Assembly (NCBI GenBank): GCA_934646175.1
Contig: CAKUEI010000016.1
Coordinates: 1 to 24,353 of the forward strand
Length of the DNA stretch: 24,353 nucleotides
Direction: 5' to 3'
Source of the DNA: an uncultured Oscillospiraceae bacterium
Lineage (GTDB): Bacteria; Bacillota; Clostridia; Oscillospirales; Oscillospiraceae
Below, one piece after another: positions 1-8,472 of the stretch. Under the pieces are notes generated by a model. The model ran no database searches, was not told the DNA's origin, and saw only the letters and a list, made by a program, of their open reading frames with translations. Both the position numbers and the translations under genes were made by a program. The number at the start of each line of letters is the position of its first letter. Within the stretch, counting starts at the first letter, position 1.

Positions 1-101
1 AGGAATTCGGCGGAACTCTCTTTCTCATAGAAGCGCTGCAGAAAACGGTAAAAATTCTCGCGATTTTTCATGATTGCGGTATATTCTGCTGCGGTCACCA
101 T
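1..101 (-). CDS. TorD/DmsD-family chaperone, N-terminal fragment
   Basis: Only the first 33 complete codons are inside the window; the gene runs off the left edge. The visible start has an acidic, aromatic helix (ENFYRFLQRFYEKES) typical of the N-terminus of TorD-type chaperones, which bind molybdoenzyme catalytic subunits and help cofactor insertion. The ATG overlaps the end of the upstream ferredoxin gene in the string ATGGTGA, so the two are translationally coupled. Its place as third gene after a molybdenum catalytic subunit and a ferredoxin subunit is the usual one for such a chaperone. The family call rests on a short stretch plus context. Confidence 0.75.
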   Translation of the reverse strand, partial: MVTAAEYTAIMKNRENFYRFLQRFYEKESSAEF

Positions 102-715
102 TCCATACGCCCCCTTTTCGTTTCTTTGCAGTCCTGCGGCAGCACATCCAGCCACTTGGCGTTGCGCAGGATATAGCGCACGCCGGGCTTGTTGCCAAAA
201 TCGCGCAGGGTATGCACGTTTTCTTCCCCGGCCTCGCGGATCAGGCGGGAAACTTCGCTTTCGGGGTCATTGATGTCGCCCACATGAAGGGCCTTGCCGC
301 AGCAGTTTTTCACGCAGGCGGGCTGCTCGCCCACCTCGCGCAGCTGGGCGCAGATGTTGCATTTATCCATCACGCGCAGTTCTTGGTTAAAGGTATTGAC
401 TTTATAGGGGCAGGCGGCAGCACAGGTCTGGCAGCCGATGCACACGCTGCGGTCGATGCGCACCACGCCGTCCTCCGGGTCTACATAGCAGGCGCCGGTA
501 GGGCAGACTTCCGCGCAGGTGGGGTTTTCACAGTGCTGGCACATGGCGGGCAGGAAATACAGCTGCACGTTGGGATATGTGCCGGTGGGGCCCACGTCCT
601 TCACTTCGTTGCGGCATGCGCCCAGCGCCACGCCGTTCTCCTGCTTGCAGGCCACCTGACAGCCGTGGCAGCCGATGCAGCGGTCCAAATCAACGACAAA
701 AACATACTTTTTCAA
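95..715 (-). CDS. DmsB-like electron-transfer subunit with four [4Fe-4S] clusters
   Basis: This 206-aa protein is the electron-transfer subunit of a DMSO-reductase-family enzyme. Sixteen cysteines fall in four ferredoxin-type groups: C13/C16/C19/C23, C59/C62/C67/C71, C92/C95/C98/C102, and C119/C122/C134/C138. This is the DmsB/NrfC/PhsB pattern that carries four [4Fe-4S] clusters. No signal peptide or membrane segment is visible, so it should act in the cytoplasm or travel with its partner. The start codon is TTG, chosen because GAGG lies about 8 nt upstream and the protein then begins MKKYVFVVDLDRCIGC, as relatives do. It follows the catalytic gene by 17 nt. No DmsC-type membrane anchor is present in the window. 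Confidence 0.93.
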   Translation of the reverse strand: MKKYVFVVDLDRCIGCHGCQVACKQENGVALGACRNEVKDVGPTGTYPNVQLYFLPAMCQHCENPTCAEVCPTGACYVDPEDGVVRIDRSVCIGCQTCAAACPYKVNTFNQELRVMDKCNICAQLREVGEQPACVKNCCGKALHVGDINDPESEVSRLIREAGEENVHTLRDFGNKPGVRYILRNAKWLDVLPQDCKETKRGRMEW

Positions 716-732
716 CGTTCACACCTCATCTT

Positions 733-3396
733 TCACAGTTCAGGCGTCGGATCGGACACGTCAGGCAGCCAGGGTTTGAAATCCTGAGACTTCAGCCACA
801 CACCCTCCGGGGGGCCATCTGCCTTAGATACGCGCACCTGATAGCCGCGCAGCGTGTAGGTGCCTACTACATCGTTGTAGGGCTTATCCGATTTCGACAG
901 AACGTTGACGTTCATTTCCTGCCAGCCGTGGGTCTCGGTGTTCAACTTCTCCGGGTTCCAGAAGCGCTCCATATACACCACGCCTTCGCCGATGCCGGTG
1001 GTCACGTTGGCAATGCCGCGGATCTTACCGCGCAGGGACTCGACCCACACCCAGTCGCCGTTCTCCACGCCGTACTTCTCCGCCGTGACAGGGTTGATCC
1101 ACAGCTCCGGTGCGGGATACATTTCACGCAGCCAGGGGATGTTGCGCAGGGTGCCATGGTGATAATAGGGCACGCGGCCGTTGGTCATGACCAGCGGATA
1201 CTCCTGGGAAAGGTCGCACTCCGGCAGCGGGCTCTCGTGGGGCTCCAGATAATAAGGCAGGGGATCATAGTCGTGAGAGGCCGGGGGCAGCGGGGCGCCG
1301 CTGAAGGGCAGGCCCGTGCGGCCCAGGGTGATGAAGCACTCGCCGTACAGCTCGCACTTGCGGGACGCAGTGTGGAAACCCCGGGGCTTTCCGGTCTGAG
1401 GATGGATATCTTTATAAATGTAATAGTGCAGGAACTGCTCCTCGGGCATAAATTCCACGGGGCCGTCCTTGGACGCCTCCTTGAATTCCTCCCAGGTCAT
1501 GTTCACCAGGGGCTTGGTCACATGCTCCATAACCTCGGTCATGTTGTCCCAATAGACCGCGTCACGGCCCATATACTCCGCGTCGTACGCCTTGGCACAG
1601 TCGGGGTCGCCCAGCTCCGCGCACTTTTTGCACAGCAGGGACCAGATCAGGCACTCGTCGATGGTCTCATAGAGATGAGTCACCGGCTGGCGGATGGAGA
1701 TGGTGTTGCACACCTGCTGCAGGTAGTTGGTCTCCAGCCATTCCGTGGTGGGCAGCAGAATGTCGGCATAGGCGGAGAAGGAGGTGGGGTACATGTACAT
1801 ATGGACGATGAGGTCCAGATTGTCCATGGCGTCCACCCATTCCTTGCCGTTTGCCAGCACAGCCAGCTTGTTGCCGCTGCGGTCGATCCATGCCTTGATG
1901 GGATAGGGTTTTCCGGTCTTGATGGCCTGCAGGCAGGAAGGGGCGTGGGCCGCATGCCACATGTGCAGGCCCTTGTACTCGATGGCGCCCAGACGCTTCA
2001 CCAACTGCTCATAGGGCAGCTTGGTCTCCGCAAAGCCCACGGGGCCGAAGTCGCCCTGATTATAGGGCAGGCCGAAGCGCTGCAGCAGGGAGCCGGGCTG
2101 CTCCACATTGCCCAGCAGCAGGTCGATGATCACCGCGCCCATGGCGGACTGGACCGAGTTGGGGTTCTGGTCGGTGGCCACGCCGATGCACAAGCCGCCG
2201 GGGGTATTTTCGCAGAAGGTGCGGATGGCTTTTTCGATCATGTCCGGCTGAAGCCAGCACACCTCCGCCGCCTTTTCCAGCGTCCACTCGTCGCAGCGCT
2301 CTTTCAGCATCCGGAAGCCGGTCTTATAGGTCACGCCGTCAATGACGTACTCCCCGTCCAGCTCCACATCATACTCGTCATTCCAGGGGTAGACCAGGGG
2401 CTGGGCCTTGCCGGTCTTTTTGTCCCAAACCATGAAAACGTCCGGCTCTTTGGGATGGGTGCTCTTCTTCGCGCGCCAGTTCTCTTTGGTCTCGGCGTTG
2501 ACCAGATAGGGCAGGTTGGTCCACTTCATGACGAATTCTTCGTTATAGAGCTTATGCTCCAGCATGTACTTGATCCATGCCATCTGCAGCGCCGCGTCCG
2601 TGCCCGGACGGATGGGCAGCCAAACGGTGGCCTTGGCGGCGTCCGGCGTCATGCGGGGGTCGATGACCACCGTCTTCACGCCCTTGGCCCGCAGCTCCAC
2701 CAGAGCGCCGCCGCCCTGACCGGGGCAGGAGTAGGACGGGTCGGTGCCCCACAGGCACAAAGACTTCATGGGCGTGCGGTCAGCATAATAGATCTCCAAG
2801 GAGTTCGAGTCGGCGATGCTGGGATCCGTGCCGCCGTACATCAGGCCATATGCCACCTGACGGGGCAGATAACACTGGGCGCAGCCCGGTTCGAACCAGT
2901 TGGGCGTGCCGAAAATATTGCAGAACCGGGCGGGGCTGGTAAACTGGGGGTTGCCGCCGCCGCCGGTGGAGGCCATGACGGCCTCCGCGCCGTATTCCTT
3001 CTTGATGCGCAGCAGTTCTTTTGCGATGGTGGTCAGCGCCTCGTCCCAGGAGATGCGTTTCCACTTGCCCTCGCCGCGCTTGCCCACCCGCTTCATGGGA
3101 TACTTGTTGCGGTTGGGGTTATAAAGGGCCTGAATGCCGGAAAGACCCTTGGCACACATGCGTCCCTTGCTCATTTTGTTCTTCGGGTCGCCTTCCAGCT
3201 TGACCACCCGCCCGTTCTTCACCGTGGCGATGACGCCGCAGTTGGAGATACAGGCGCGGCAGGTCGTGCGGACCTTCCGGATGGAGTCCGCGTTTTCCTG
3301 TTTGACTTCTCTCTGCTCAGACAGTCCGACGCACCCGTCCAGTGCCGACGCGTTGACCGCAATGTCTGTTGCTTTCAGAAAATCATACTTCAACAC
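733..3396 (-). CDS. Bis-MGD molybdenum oxidoreductase, catalytic subunit (DMSO reductase family)
   Basis: An 887-aa catalytic subunit of the DMSO reductase family. The N-terminal [4Fe-4S] motif is C46-x2-C49-x3-C53-x27-C81, followed by typical molybdopterin-domain segments (GRMCAKG, IDPRMT, LPIRPGTD, LLPTTEWLE) and a C-terminal dinucleotide-binding domain (near TNGRVPYYHHGTLRNIP). A cysteine in GCAQCYLPRQ (C172 or C175) is the likely molybdenum ligand. The start is GTG; an overlapping ATG two bases upstream is in another frame and stops at once. Residues 3-22 look like a decayed Tat leader: FLKAT and an LDGC lipobox-like site remain, but KY replaces the twin arginine. Substrate cannot be read from the sequence; the acetylene hydratase / catechol dehydroxylase side of the family is a guess. 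It is first in an operon with the ferredoxin subunit and the chaperone. Confidence 0.92.
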   Translation of the reverse strand: MLKYDFLKATDIAVNASALDGCVGLSEQREVKQENADSIRKVRTTCRACISNCGVIATVKNGRVVKLEGDPKNKMSKGRMCAKGLSGIQALYNPNRNKYPMKRVGKRGEGKWKRISWDEALTTIAKELLRIKKEYGAEAVMASTGGGGNPQFTSPARFCNIFGTPNWFEPGCAQCYLPRQVAYGLMYGGTDPSIADSNSLEIYYADRTPMKSLCLWGTDPSYSCPGQGGGALVELRAKGVKTVVIDPRMTPDAAKATVWLPIRPGTDAALQMAWIKYMLEHKLYNEEFVMKWTNLPYLVNAETKENWRAKKSTHPKEPDVFMVWDKKTGKAQPLVYPWNDEYDVELDGEYVIDGVTYKTGFRMLKERCDEWTLEKAAEVCWLQPDMIEKAIRTFCENTPGGLCIGVATDQNPNSVQSAMGAVIIDLLLGNVEQPGSLLQRFGLPYNQGDFGPVGFAETKLPYEQLVKRLGAIEYKGLHMWHAAHAPSCLQAIKTGKPYPIKAWIDRSGNKLAVLANGKEWVDAMDNLDLIVHMYMYPTSFSAYADILLPTTEWLETNYLQQVCNTISIRQPVTHLYETIDECLIWSLLCKKCAELGDPDCAKAYDAEYMGRDAVYWDNMTEVMEHVTKPLVNMTWEEFKEASKDGPVEFMPEEQFLHYYIYKDIHPQTGKPRGFHTASRKCELYGECFITLGRTGLPFSGAPLPPASHDYDPLPYYLEPHESPLPECDLSQEYPLVMTNGRVPYYHHGTLRNIPWLREMYPAPELWINPVTAEKYGVENGDWVWVESLRGKIRGIANVTTGIGEGVVYMERFWNPEKLNTETHGWQEMNVNVLSKSDKPYNDVVGTYTLRGYQVRVSKADGPPEGVWLKSQDFKPWLPDVSDPTPEL

Positions 3397-3448
3397 ATTG
3401 TTACCCCGCTTCCTTTTCCAATTCCATACTGGTTCATGTATTACACAC

Positions 3449-3466
3449 TTGTTAATATTTTACTAA
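3449..3466. promoter_or_regulatory. Candidate Rex operator
   Basis: The sequence TTGTTAATATTTTACTAA matches 12 of the 14 defined positions of the Rex site as I know it for Firmicutes (TTGTTAA, 4 nt, TTAACAA). It covers the -10 box of the promoter of the molybdenum oxidoreductase operon, where bound Rex would block transcription when NADH is low. The fit of place and function supports it, but AT-rich DNA produces such matches by chance. Confidence 0.45.
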
Positions 3467-3485
3467 ACATACAAAAAAGAATCAA
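3457..3485 (-). promoter_or_regulatory. Sigma-A promoter of the molybdenum oxidoreductase operon
   Basis: On the minus strand, TTGATT (3480-3485) and TAAAAT (3457-3462) are separated by exactly 17 nt. Transcription would begin near 3450, leaving a leader of about 54 nt before the GTG start. The region is AT-rich in an otherwise GC-rich window. Confidence 0.7.
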
Positions 3486-3533
3486 GAAAATACCGTCCTT
3501 GTTTTGAGATAACCTTATTGTCTTTCCTTCTTT

Positions 3534-3557
3534 CGTTATGTTTTTTATAATATAACG
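3534..3557. other. Inverted repeat in the intergenic region
   Basis: CGTTAT and ATAACG face each other across 12 AT-rich bases, about 50 bp upstream of the -35 box of the oxidoreductase operon. The position suits an activator site, but there is no second copy in the window and the regulator is unknown. I see no gene in 3397-3678. Confidence 0.3.
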
Positions 3558-3622
3558 TTGTTTTTGTTCTCTTTTTCCTCAAAAAATTTCCCCGTTATTT
3601 TGACGGTATTTCCACTCGCGCA

Positions 3623-3661
3623 GAAGGGCGCCGGAACGGGTCTCCCCGTCCGGCGCCCTTC
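3623..3661 (-). terminator. GC-rich hairpin terminator after spoVAC
   Basis: A perfect 12-bp stem (3623-3634 with 3650-3661), extended by an inner 5-bp stem, lies 17 nt beyond the spoVAC stop. No U-tract follows on the minus strand, so termination could be incomplete or need help. It separates spoVAC from the oxidoreductase promoter. Confidence 0.7.
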
Positions 3662-3678
3662 CAAATATATGATTTGCT

Positions 3679-4119
3679 TTACACGCCTATGAGGCACAAA
3701 ATCAGCCCGTAGACCACGCTGGCGAAAATACCGTAGACCAGCACCGGCCCCGCCACCACGAACAGCTTCGCCGCCGTCCCGGTGATCAATCCTTCACTTT
3801 TGAACTCCAGCGCCGGGGACACCATGGCGTTGGCAAACCCCGTAATGGGCACCAGGGTACCGGCCCCCGCATGTTTTGCCAGATCGTCAAATATCCCAAG
3901 GCCCGTACACAGCGCCGCCGCAAAAATTAAGGTAACCGATACCGCCGTCCCCGCGTCCGTCCGGTCAAGTCCCGCCCGCTGGTACAGCGTGGACAGAAGC
4001 TGCCCTACTGTGCAGATTCCACCGCCCACGCAAAAGGCCCACACCAGATTTTTCCCGCTGGGGGACGGTTTCGCCATTCCCTGTACATATTTTTTGTATT
4101 CCTCGTTCGTCATGTCCAT
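3679..4119 (-). CDS. spoVAC: Stage V sporulation protein AC
   Basis: A 146-aa polytopic membrane protein. SpoVA proteins form the channel in the spore inner membrane that takes up Ca-dipicolinate during sporulation and releases it in germination. The segment GAGTLVPITGFANAMVSPAL followed by KSEG is the hallmark of SpoVAC, and the order of hydrophobic segments (about 26-46, 58-78, 85-105, 115-143) also fits. The start at 4119 (MDMTNEEY) has GGGGAG about 9 nt upstream; a second ATG two codons later is possible. The reading frame stays open upstream into the amt region, but that extension is not coding. The gene stands alone: spoVAD and spoVAE, its usual neighbours, are absent, and a strong hairpin follows it. 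Confidence 0.9.
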   Translation of the reverse strand: MDMTNEEYKKYVQGMAKPSPSGKNLVWAFCVGGGICTVGQLLSTLYQRAGLDRTDAGTAVSVTLIFAAALCTGLGIFDDLAKHAGAGTLVPITGFANAMVSPALEFKSEGLITGTAAKLFVVAGPVLVYGIFASVVYGLILCLIGV

Positions 4120-4147
4120 GCGCGCCTGCTCCCCTTCCGTTTTTTCA

Positions 4148-4177
4148 TAGTATCTGCACGATTTCCCGTATGATACA
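4148..4177 (-). promoter_or_regulatory. Candidate sigma-G (forespore) promoter of spoVAC
   Basis: On the minus strand, TGTATC (4172-4177) and GATACTA (4148-4154) are 17 nt apart, close to the sigma-F/sigma-G pattern (TGnATA, CATACTA). Transcription would start near 4141, about 22 nt before the spoVAC ATG. Known spoVA operons are transcribed by sigma-G, so element and gene agree. No comparable sigma-A promoter is visible. Confidence 0.6.
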
Positions 4178-4209
4178 AAAAAGCGCGGCATGGTTTCCCA
4201 TGCCGCGCT
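4177..4209 (-). terminator. Intrinsic terminator of amt
   Basis: On the minus strand a perfect 12-bp stem (4198-4209 with 4182-4193), closed by a 4-nt loop, is followed by a run of six T residues (4177-4182). It lies about 35 nt past the amt stop. Its T-run abuts the -35 box of the spoVAC promoter. Confidence 0.9.
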
Positions 4210-4244
4210 GAGCGGGTGTAAACCGGGTTTTGCTTGAGCGTCGA

Positions 4245-5981
4245 TCATTCGTCGCCCTGCATGGCGTCGTACCCCTCTTCGCCGGTGCGGATCTTCACCG
4301 CGTTCTCCACGGGGTAGACGAAGATCTTTCCGTCGCCCACCCGGCCGGTGTACAAAGCGTCTCTGGCCGCTTCGATCACCTTTCTCGGCGGGACGGCCGC
4401 CACCACGATATCCACCTGAATCTTGGGCAGCAGATTCATGGTCATCTCCACGCCGCGGTAGAATTCCGTCTTGCCCATCTGGGTGCCGCAGCCCATGACC
4501 TGCGTCACCGTCATACCGGTCACACCGATCTCCGCCATGTGAGCCTTCAGGGATTCGAACTTTGCCTGATTGCATATGATGGTCAGCTGGGTCAGCCTGT
4601 GCCCGTCCGACATCGTGTCCACAGCGGGGGAAATGTGGACCGGCACTGCTTTTTCTACCGGCTCTGCCGGTTTGGACAGGGCCGCCGCCGCCAACTCCGC
4701 ACGCTGCATGGCCTCTGCCTCTTCCTCGGTCATGGAAACGTTGGTGTTCTGAACAAAATCGGCATACGCCGTGGGAAGGCCGTGCTCCGTTGCGTCCAGA
4801 CCCATGATCTCTTCCTCGGTGCTGACCCGCAGGCCGATGGTATGCTTGATCACCTGGAAAATGATGATCATCGTCACCGCGGTCCAGGCCGCCACTACCA
4901 CAACGCCCAGCAGCTGCACCGCAAACATATGGATCCCGCCGCCGTAGAACAGGCCGCCGTCCGTGGCCAGAAGGCCGGTCAGCAGGGTGCCCGTGGCTCC
5001 GCAGACGCCATGGACGGAGATGGCACCCACCGGGTCATCGATCTTCAGCACCTTGTCGAAGAACTCCACTGCCATCGGCAGCAGCAGCCCTGCCACGATA
5101 CCGATGACGGCTGCCCCCACGACGGACACCTTGTCGCAGCCCGCCGTCACGGCCACCAGACCGCCCAGGGCGGCGTTCAGCGTCATGGAAACGTCCGGCT
5201 TCTTATACCGGGCCCAGGTGAACAGCATACAGGTGACGCAGGCCACCGCCGCCGACATGTTGGTGTTCACAAAGATGAGTCCGGCGGAGATCATGGCACC
5301 GTCCGAATCCATGGCCACGGTGGAGCAGCCGTTGAACCCGAACCAACAGAACCACAGGATGAATACGCCCAGAGCACCGATGGCCAGATTATGCCCCAAA
5401 ATCGCCCGGGGCTTTCCGTCTTTTCCGTATTTTCCGATGCGCGGGCCCAGAATTTTCGCACCGATCAGAGCCGCGATGCCGCCCACCATATGGACCGCGG
5501 TGGAACCGGCAAAGTCGTGGAACCCCATCTGCGCCAGGAAGCCGCCGCCCCAGATCCAGTGGCCGGAAATGGGATAGACCACGGCGGAGATCAGCAAGGA
5601 ATAGATACAGTAGGAGACGAACTTGGTCCGCTCCGCCATGGCGCCGGACACGATGGTGGCCGCTGTCGCGCAGAACACGGTCTGGAAAATAAGGTAGGCA
5701 TACAGCGGCACCCCCGCGGGCAGGATCGCGGTGTAGTCCCCCCGCACCAGCGGGTCAAAGGCGCCAAACAGTGCGCCCGAGCTTCCGAACATAATGCCGA
5801 AACCCAGCAGCCAGTAGACCGGCGTGCCGATGGCAAAGTCCATCAGGTTTTTCATCAAAATGTTTCCGGTGTTCTTCGCGCGGGTGAATCCGGCCTCGCA
5901 CATGGCAAATCCGGCCTGCATGAAAAAGACCAGTGCCGCGCCCACCAGCACCCAGATCGTGTTGACGGATGAATACGTCAT
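4245..5981 (-). CDS. amt: Ammonium transporter fused to a PII (GlnK-like) domain
   Basis: A 578-aa fusion. Residues 1 to about 385 are an Amt channel: FCATAATIVSGAMAER and DFAGSTAVHMVGG are family signatures, and the twin pore histidines are H164 and H324. A low-complexity acidic/alanine linker (about 386-460) leads to a full PII domain (about 461-572) with the T-loop near 497-515 and the nucleotide-binding segment GDGKIFVYP. Free GlnK normally plugs Amt; here sensor and channel are one chain. The T-loop reads TEFYRGVEM, so the position of the tyrosine that is uridylylated in enterobacteria (Tyr51) is methionine (M513). The start is the ATG at 5981, with GAGGGAG about 9 nt upstream; a TTG six codons earlier is rejected. 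The gene follows glnN in the same direction. Confidence 0.95.
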   Translation of the reverse strand: MTYSSVNTIWVLVGAALVFFMQAGFAMCEAGFTRAKNTGNILMKNLMDFAIGTPVYWLLGFGIMFGSSGALFGAFDPLVRGDYTAILPAGVPLYAYLIFQTVFCATAATIVSGAMAERTKFVSYCIYSLLISAVVYPISGHWIWGGGFLAQMGFHDFAGSTAVHMVGGIAALIGAKILGPRIGKYGKDGKPRAILGHNLAIGALGVFILWFCWFGFNGCSTVAMDSDGAMISAGLIFVNTNMSAAVACVTCMLFTWARYKKPDVSMTLNAALGGLVAVTAGCDKVSVVGAAVIGIVAGLLLPMAVEFFDKVLKIDDPVGAISVHGVCGATGTLLTGLLATDGGLFYGGGIHMFAVQLLGVVVVAAWTAVTMIIIFQVIKHTIGLRVSTEEEIMGLDATEHGLPTAYADFVQNTNVSMTEEEAEAMQRAELAAAALSKPAEPVEKAVPVHISPAVDTMSDGHRLTQLTIICNQAKFESLKAHMAEIGVTGMTVTQVMGCGTQMGKTEFYRGVEMTMNLLPKIQVDIVVAAVPPRKVIEAARDALYTGRVGDGKIFVYPVENAVKIRTGEEGYDAMQGDE

Positions 5982-6006
5982 TTCTCTCAGCTCCCTCAAA
6001 ATTGGT

Positions 6007-6063
6007 AAGAAAAGGGCGCGTGACGCGCTTCACCGGTCATGCCGGTGAAGCGAATCACACGCC
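6007..6063 (-). terminator. Long hairpin terminator between glnN and amt
   Basis: On the minus strand an outer 9-bp arm (6055-6063 with 6015-6023, one G-U) and a perfect inner 11-bp arm (6042-6052 with 6026-6036) are followed by CTTTTCTT. It terminates glnN, yet no promoter is visible between it and amt, whose ribosome binding site is only about 10 nt beyond. Amt expression therefore probably depends on readthrough. A short alternative stem just upstream on the transcript (CACG, AAGG, CGTG) would use part of the 5' arm. Confidence 0.8.
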
Positions 6064-6102
6064 TTCGTGCTTTTCTTATGGTTTTCCGGGGCAACGCGCC
6101 TC

Positions 6103-8193
<2,091 letters not shown>

Positions 8194-8209
8194 CGTGATC
8201 ACCTCTCGG

Positions 8210-8262
8210 AAAAAATAGAAAGAGGCGCTGCGGACCTAATCGTCCACAGCGCCTTTGCTGTA
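8210..8262 (-). promoter_or_regulatory. glnN leader attenuator with ANTAR-like antiterminator hairpin
   Basis: The predicted glnN transcript starts near 8263. A 12-bp stem (8242-8253 with 8224-8235, one G-U) with 6-nt loop GATTAG is followed by T-rich sequence to 8210, ending 2 nt before the ribosome binding site, as in a leader terminator. A competing hairpin, ACAGC-AAAGGC-GCTGT (8246-8261), would take over most of the terminator's 5' arm. Its 13 bases AGCAAAGGCGCUG match 11 of 13 positions of the eut/ANTAR motif AGCAANGRRGCUY as I recall it, with the diagnostic A1 and G4 of the hexaloop. A proper second ANTAR hairpin is not clear: the following loop GATTAG lacks A1/G4. Confidence 0.5.
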
Positions 8263-8269
8263 CGGGCCA

Positions 8270-8298
8270 ATCATAGTCCGACTTTTTCCCGTTGTCAA
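8270..8298 (-). promoter_or_regulatory. Sigma-A promoter of glnN
   Basis: On the minus strand, consensus TTGACA (8293-8298) and TATGAT (8270-8275) are 17 nt apart. The start point would be about 8263, about 70 nt upstream of the coding region. Confidence 0.85.
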
Positions 8299-8419
8299 GC
8301 TCCGATTTTCAAAAAATCGTTCTTTTAGAAAACTTAACCGGTAAATTTCCGCATTTTGCGCCGCTTTTCGCCCTTTTTCACGAAATCCGCCTTTTCGCTC
8401 CCTCCCGTGGCAAACAAGA

Positions 8420-8448
8420 TTGACTTTGCCCCTTCTTTTCGCTATGAT
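8420..8448 (+). promoter_or_regulatory. Sigma-A promoter of purF
   Basis: TTGACT (8420-8425) and TATGAT (8443-8448) are 17 nt apart. Transcription would start near 8455, about 138 nt before the purF ATG. The -10 box is identical to that of divergent glnN. Confidence 0.85.
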
Positions 8449-8454
8449 GAGCCT

Positions 8455-8472
8455 GTGAACAAAGGCGTTCAT
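8455..8472 (+). promoter_or_regulatory. 5'-end hairpin of the purF leader (loop AAAGGC)
   Basis: GTGAAC and GTTCAT pair (5 Watson-Crick pairs and one G-U) around the hexaloop AAAGGC, at the predicted 5' end of the transcript. The same loop occurs at the 5' end of the glnN transcript. In both, it begins 12-13 nt after the -10 box. The A1/G4 loop fits ANTAR-type targets, but the stem bases differ from the eut motif. Confidence 0.45.

Noticed and set aside
577..3507. A 976-codon open frame on the plus strand opposite the molybdenum catalytic subunit, and similar long frames opposite amt, glnN, the carbamoylase and the aminotransferase
   Set aside because: They mirror strongly conserved genes on the other strand, are rich in His/Gly/Arg as GC-rich antisense frames are, and show no domain or ribosome binding site.
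4120..4575. A 150-codon upstream extension of spoVAC
   Set aside because: It runs antiphase through the 3' end of amt and its terminator; SpoVAC proteins are about 145-150 aa and a proper start lies at 4119.
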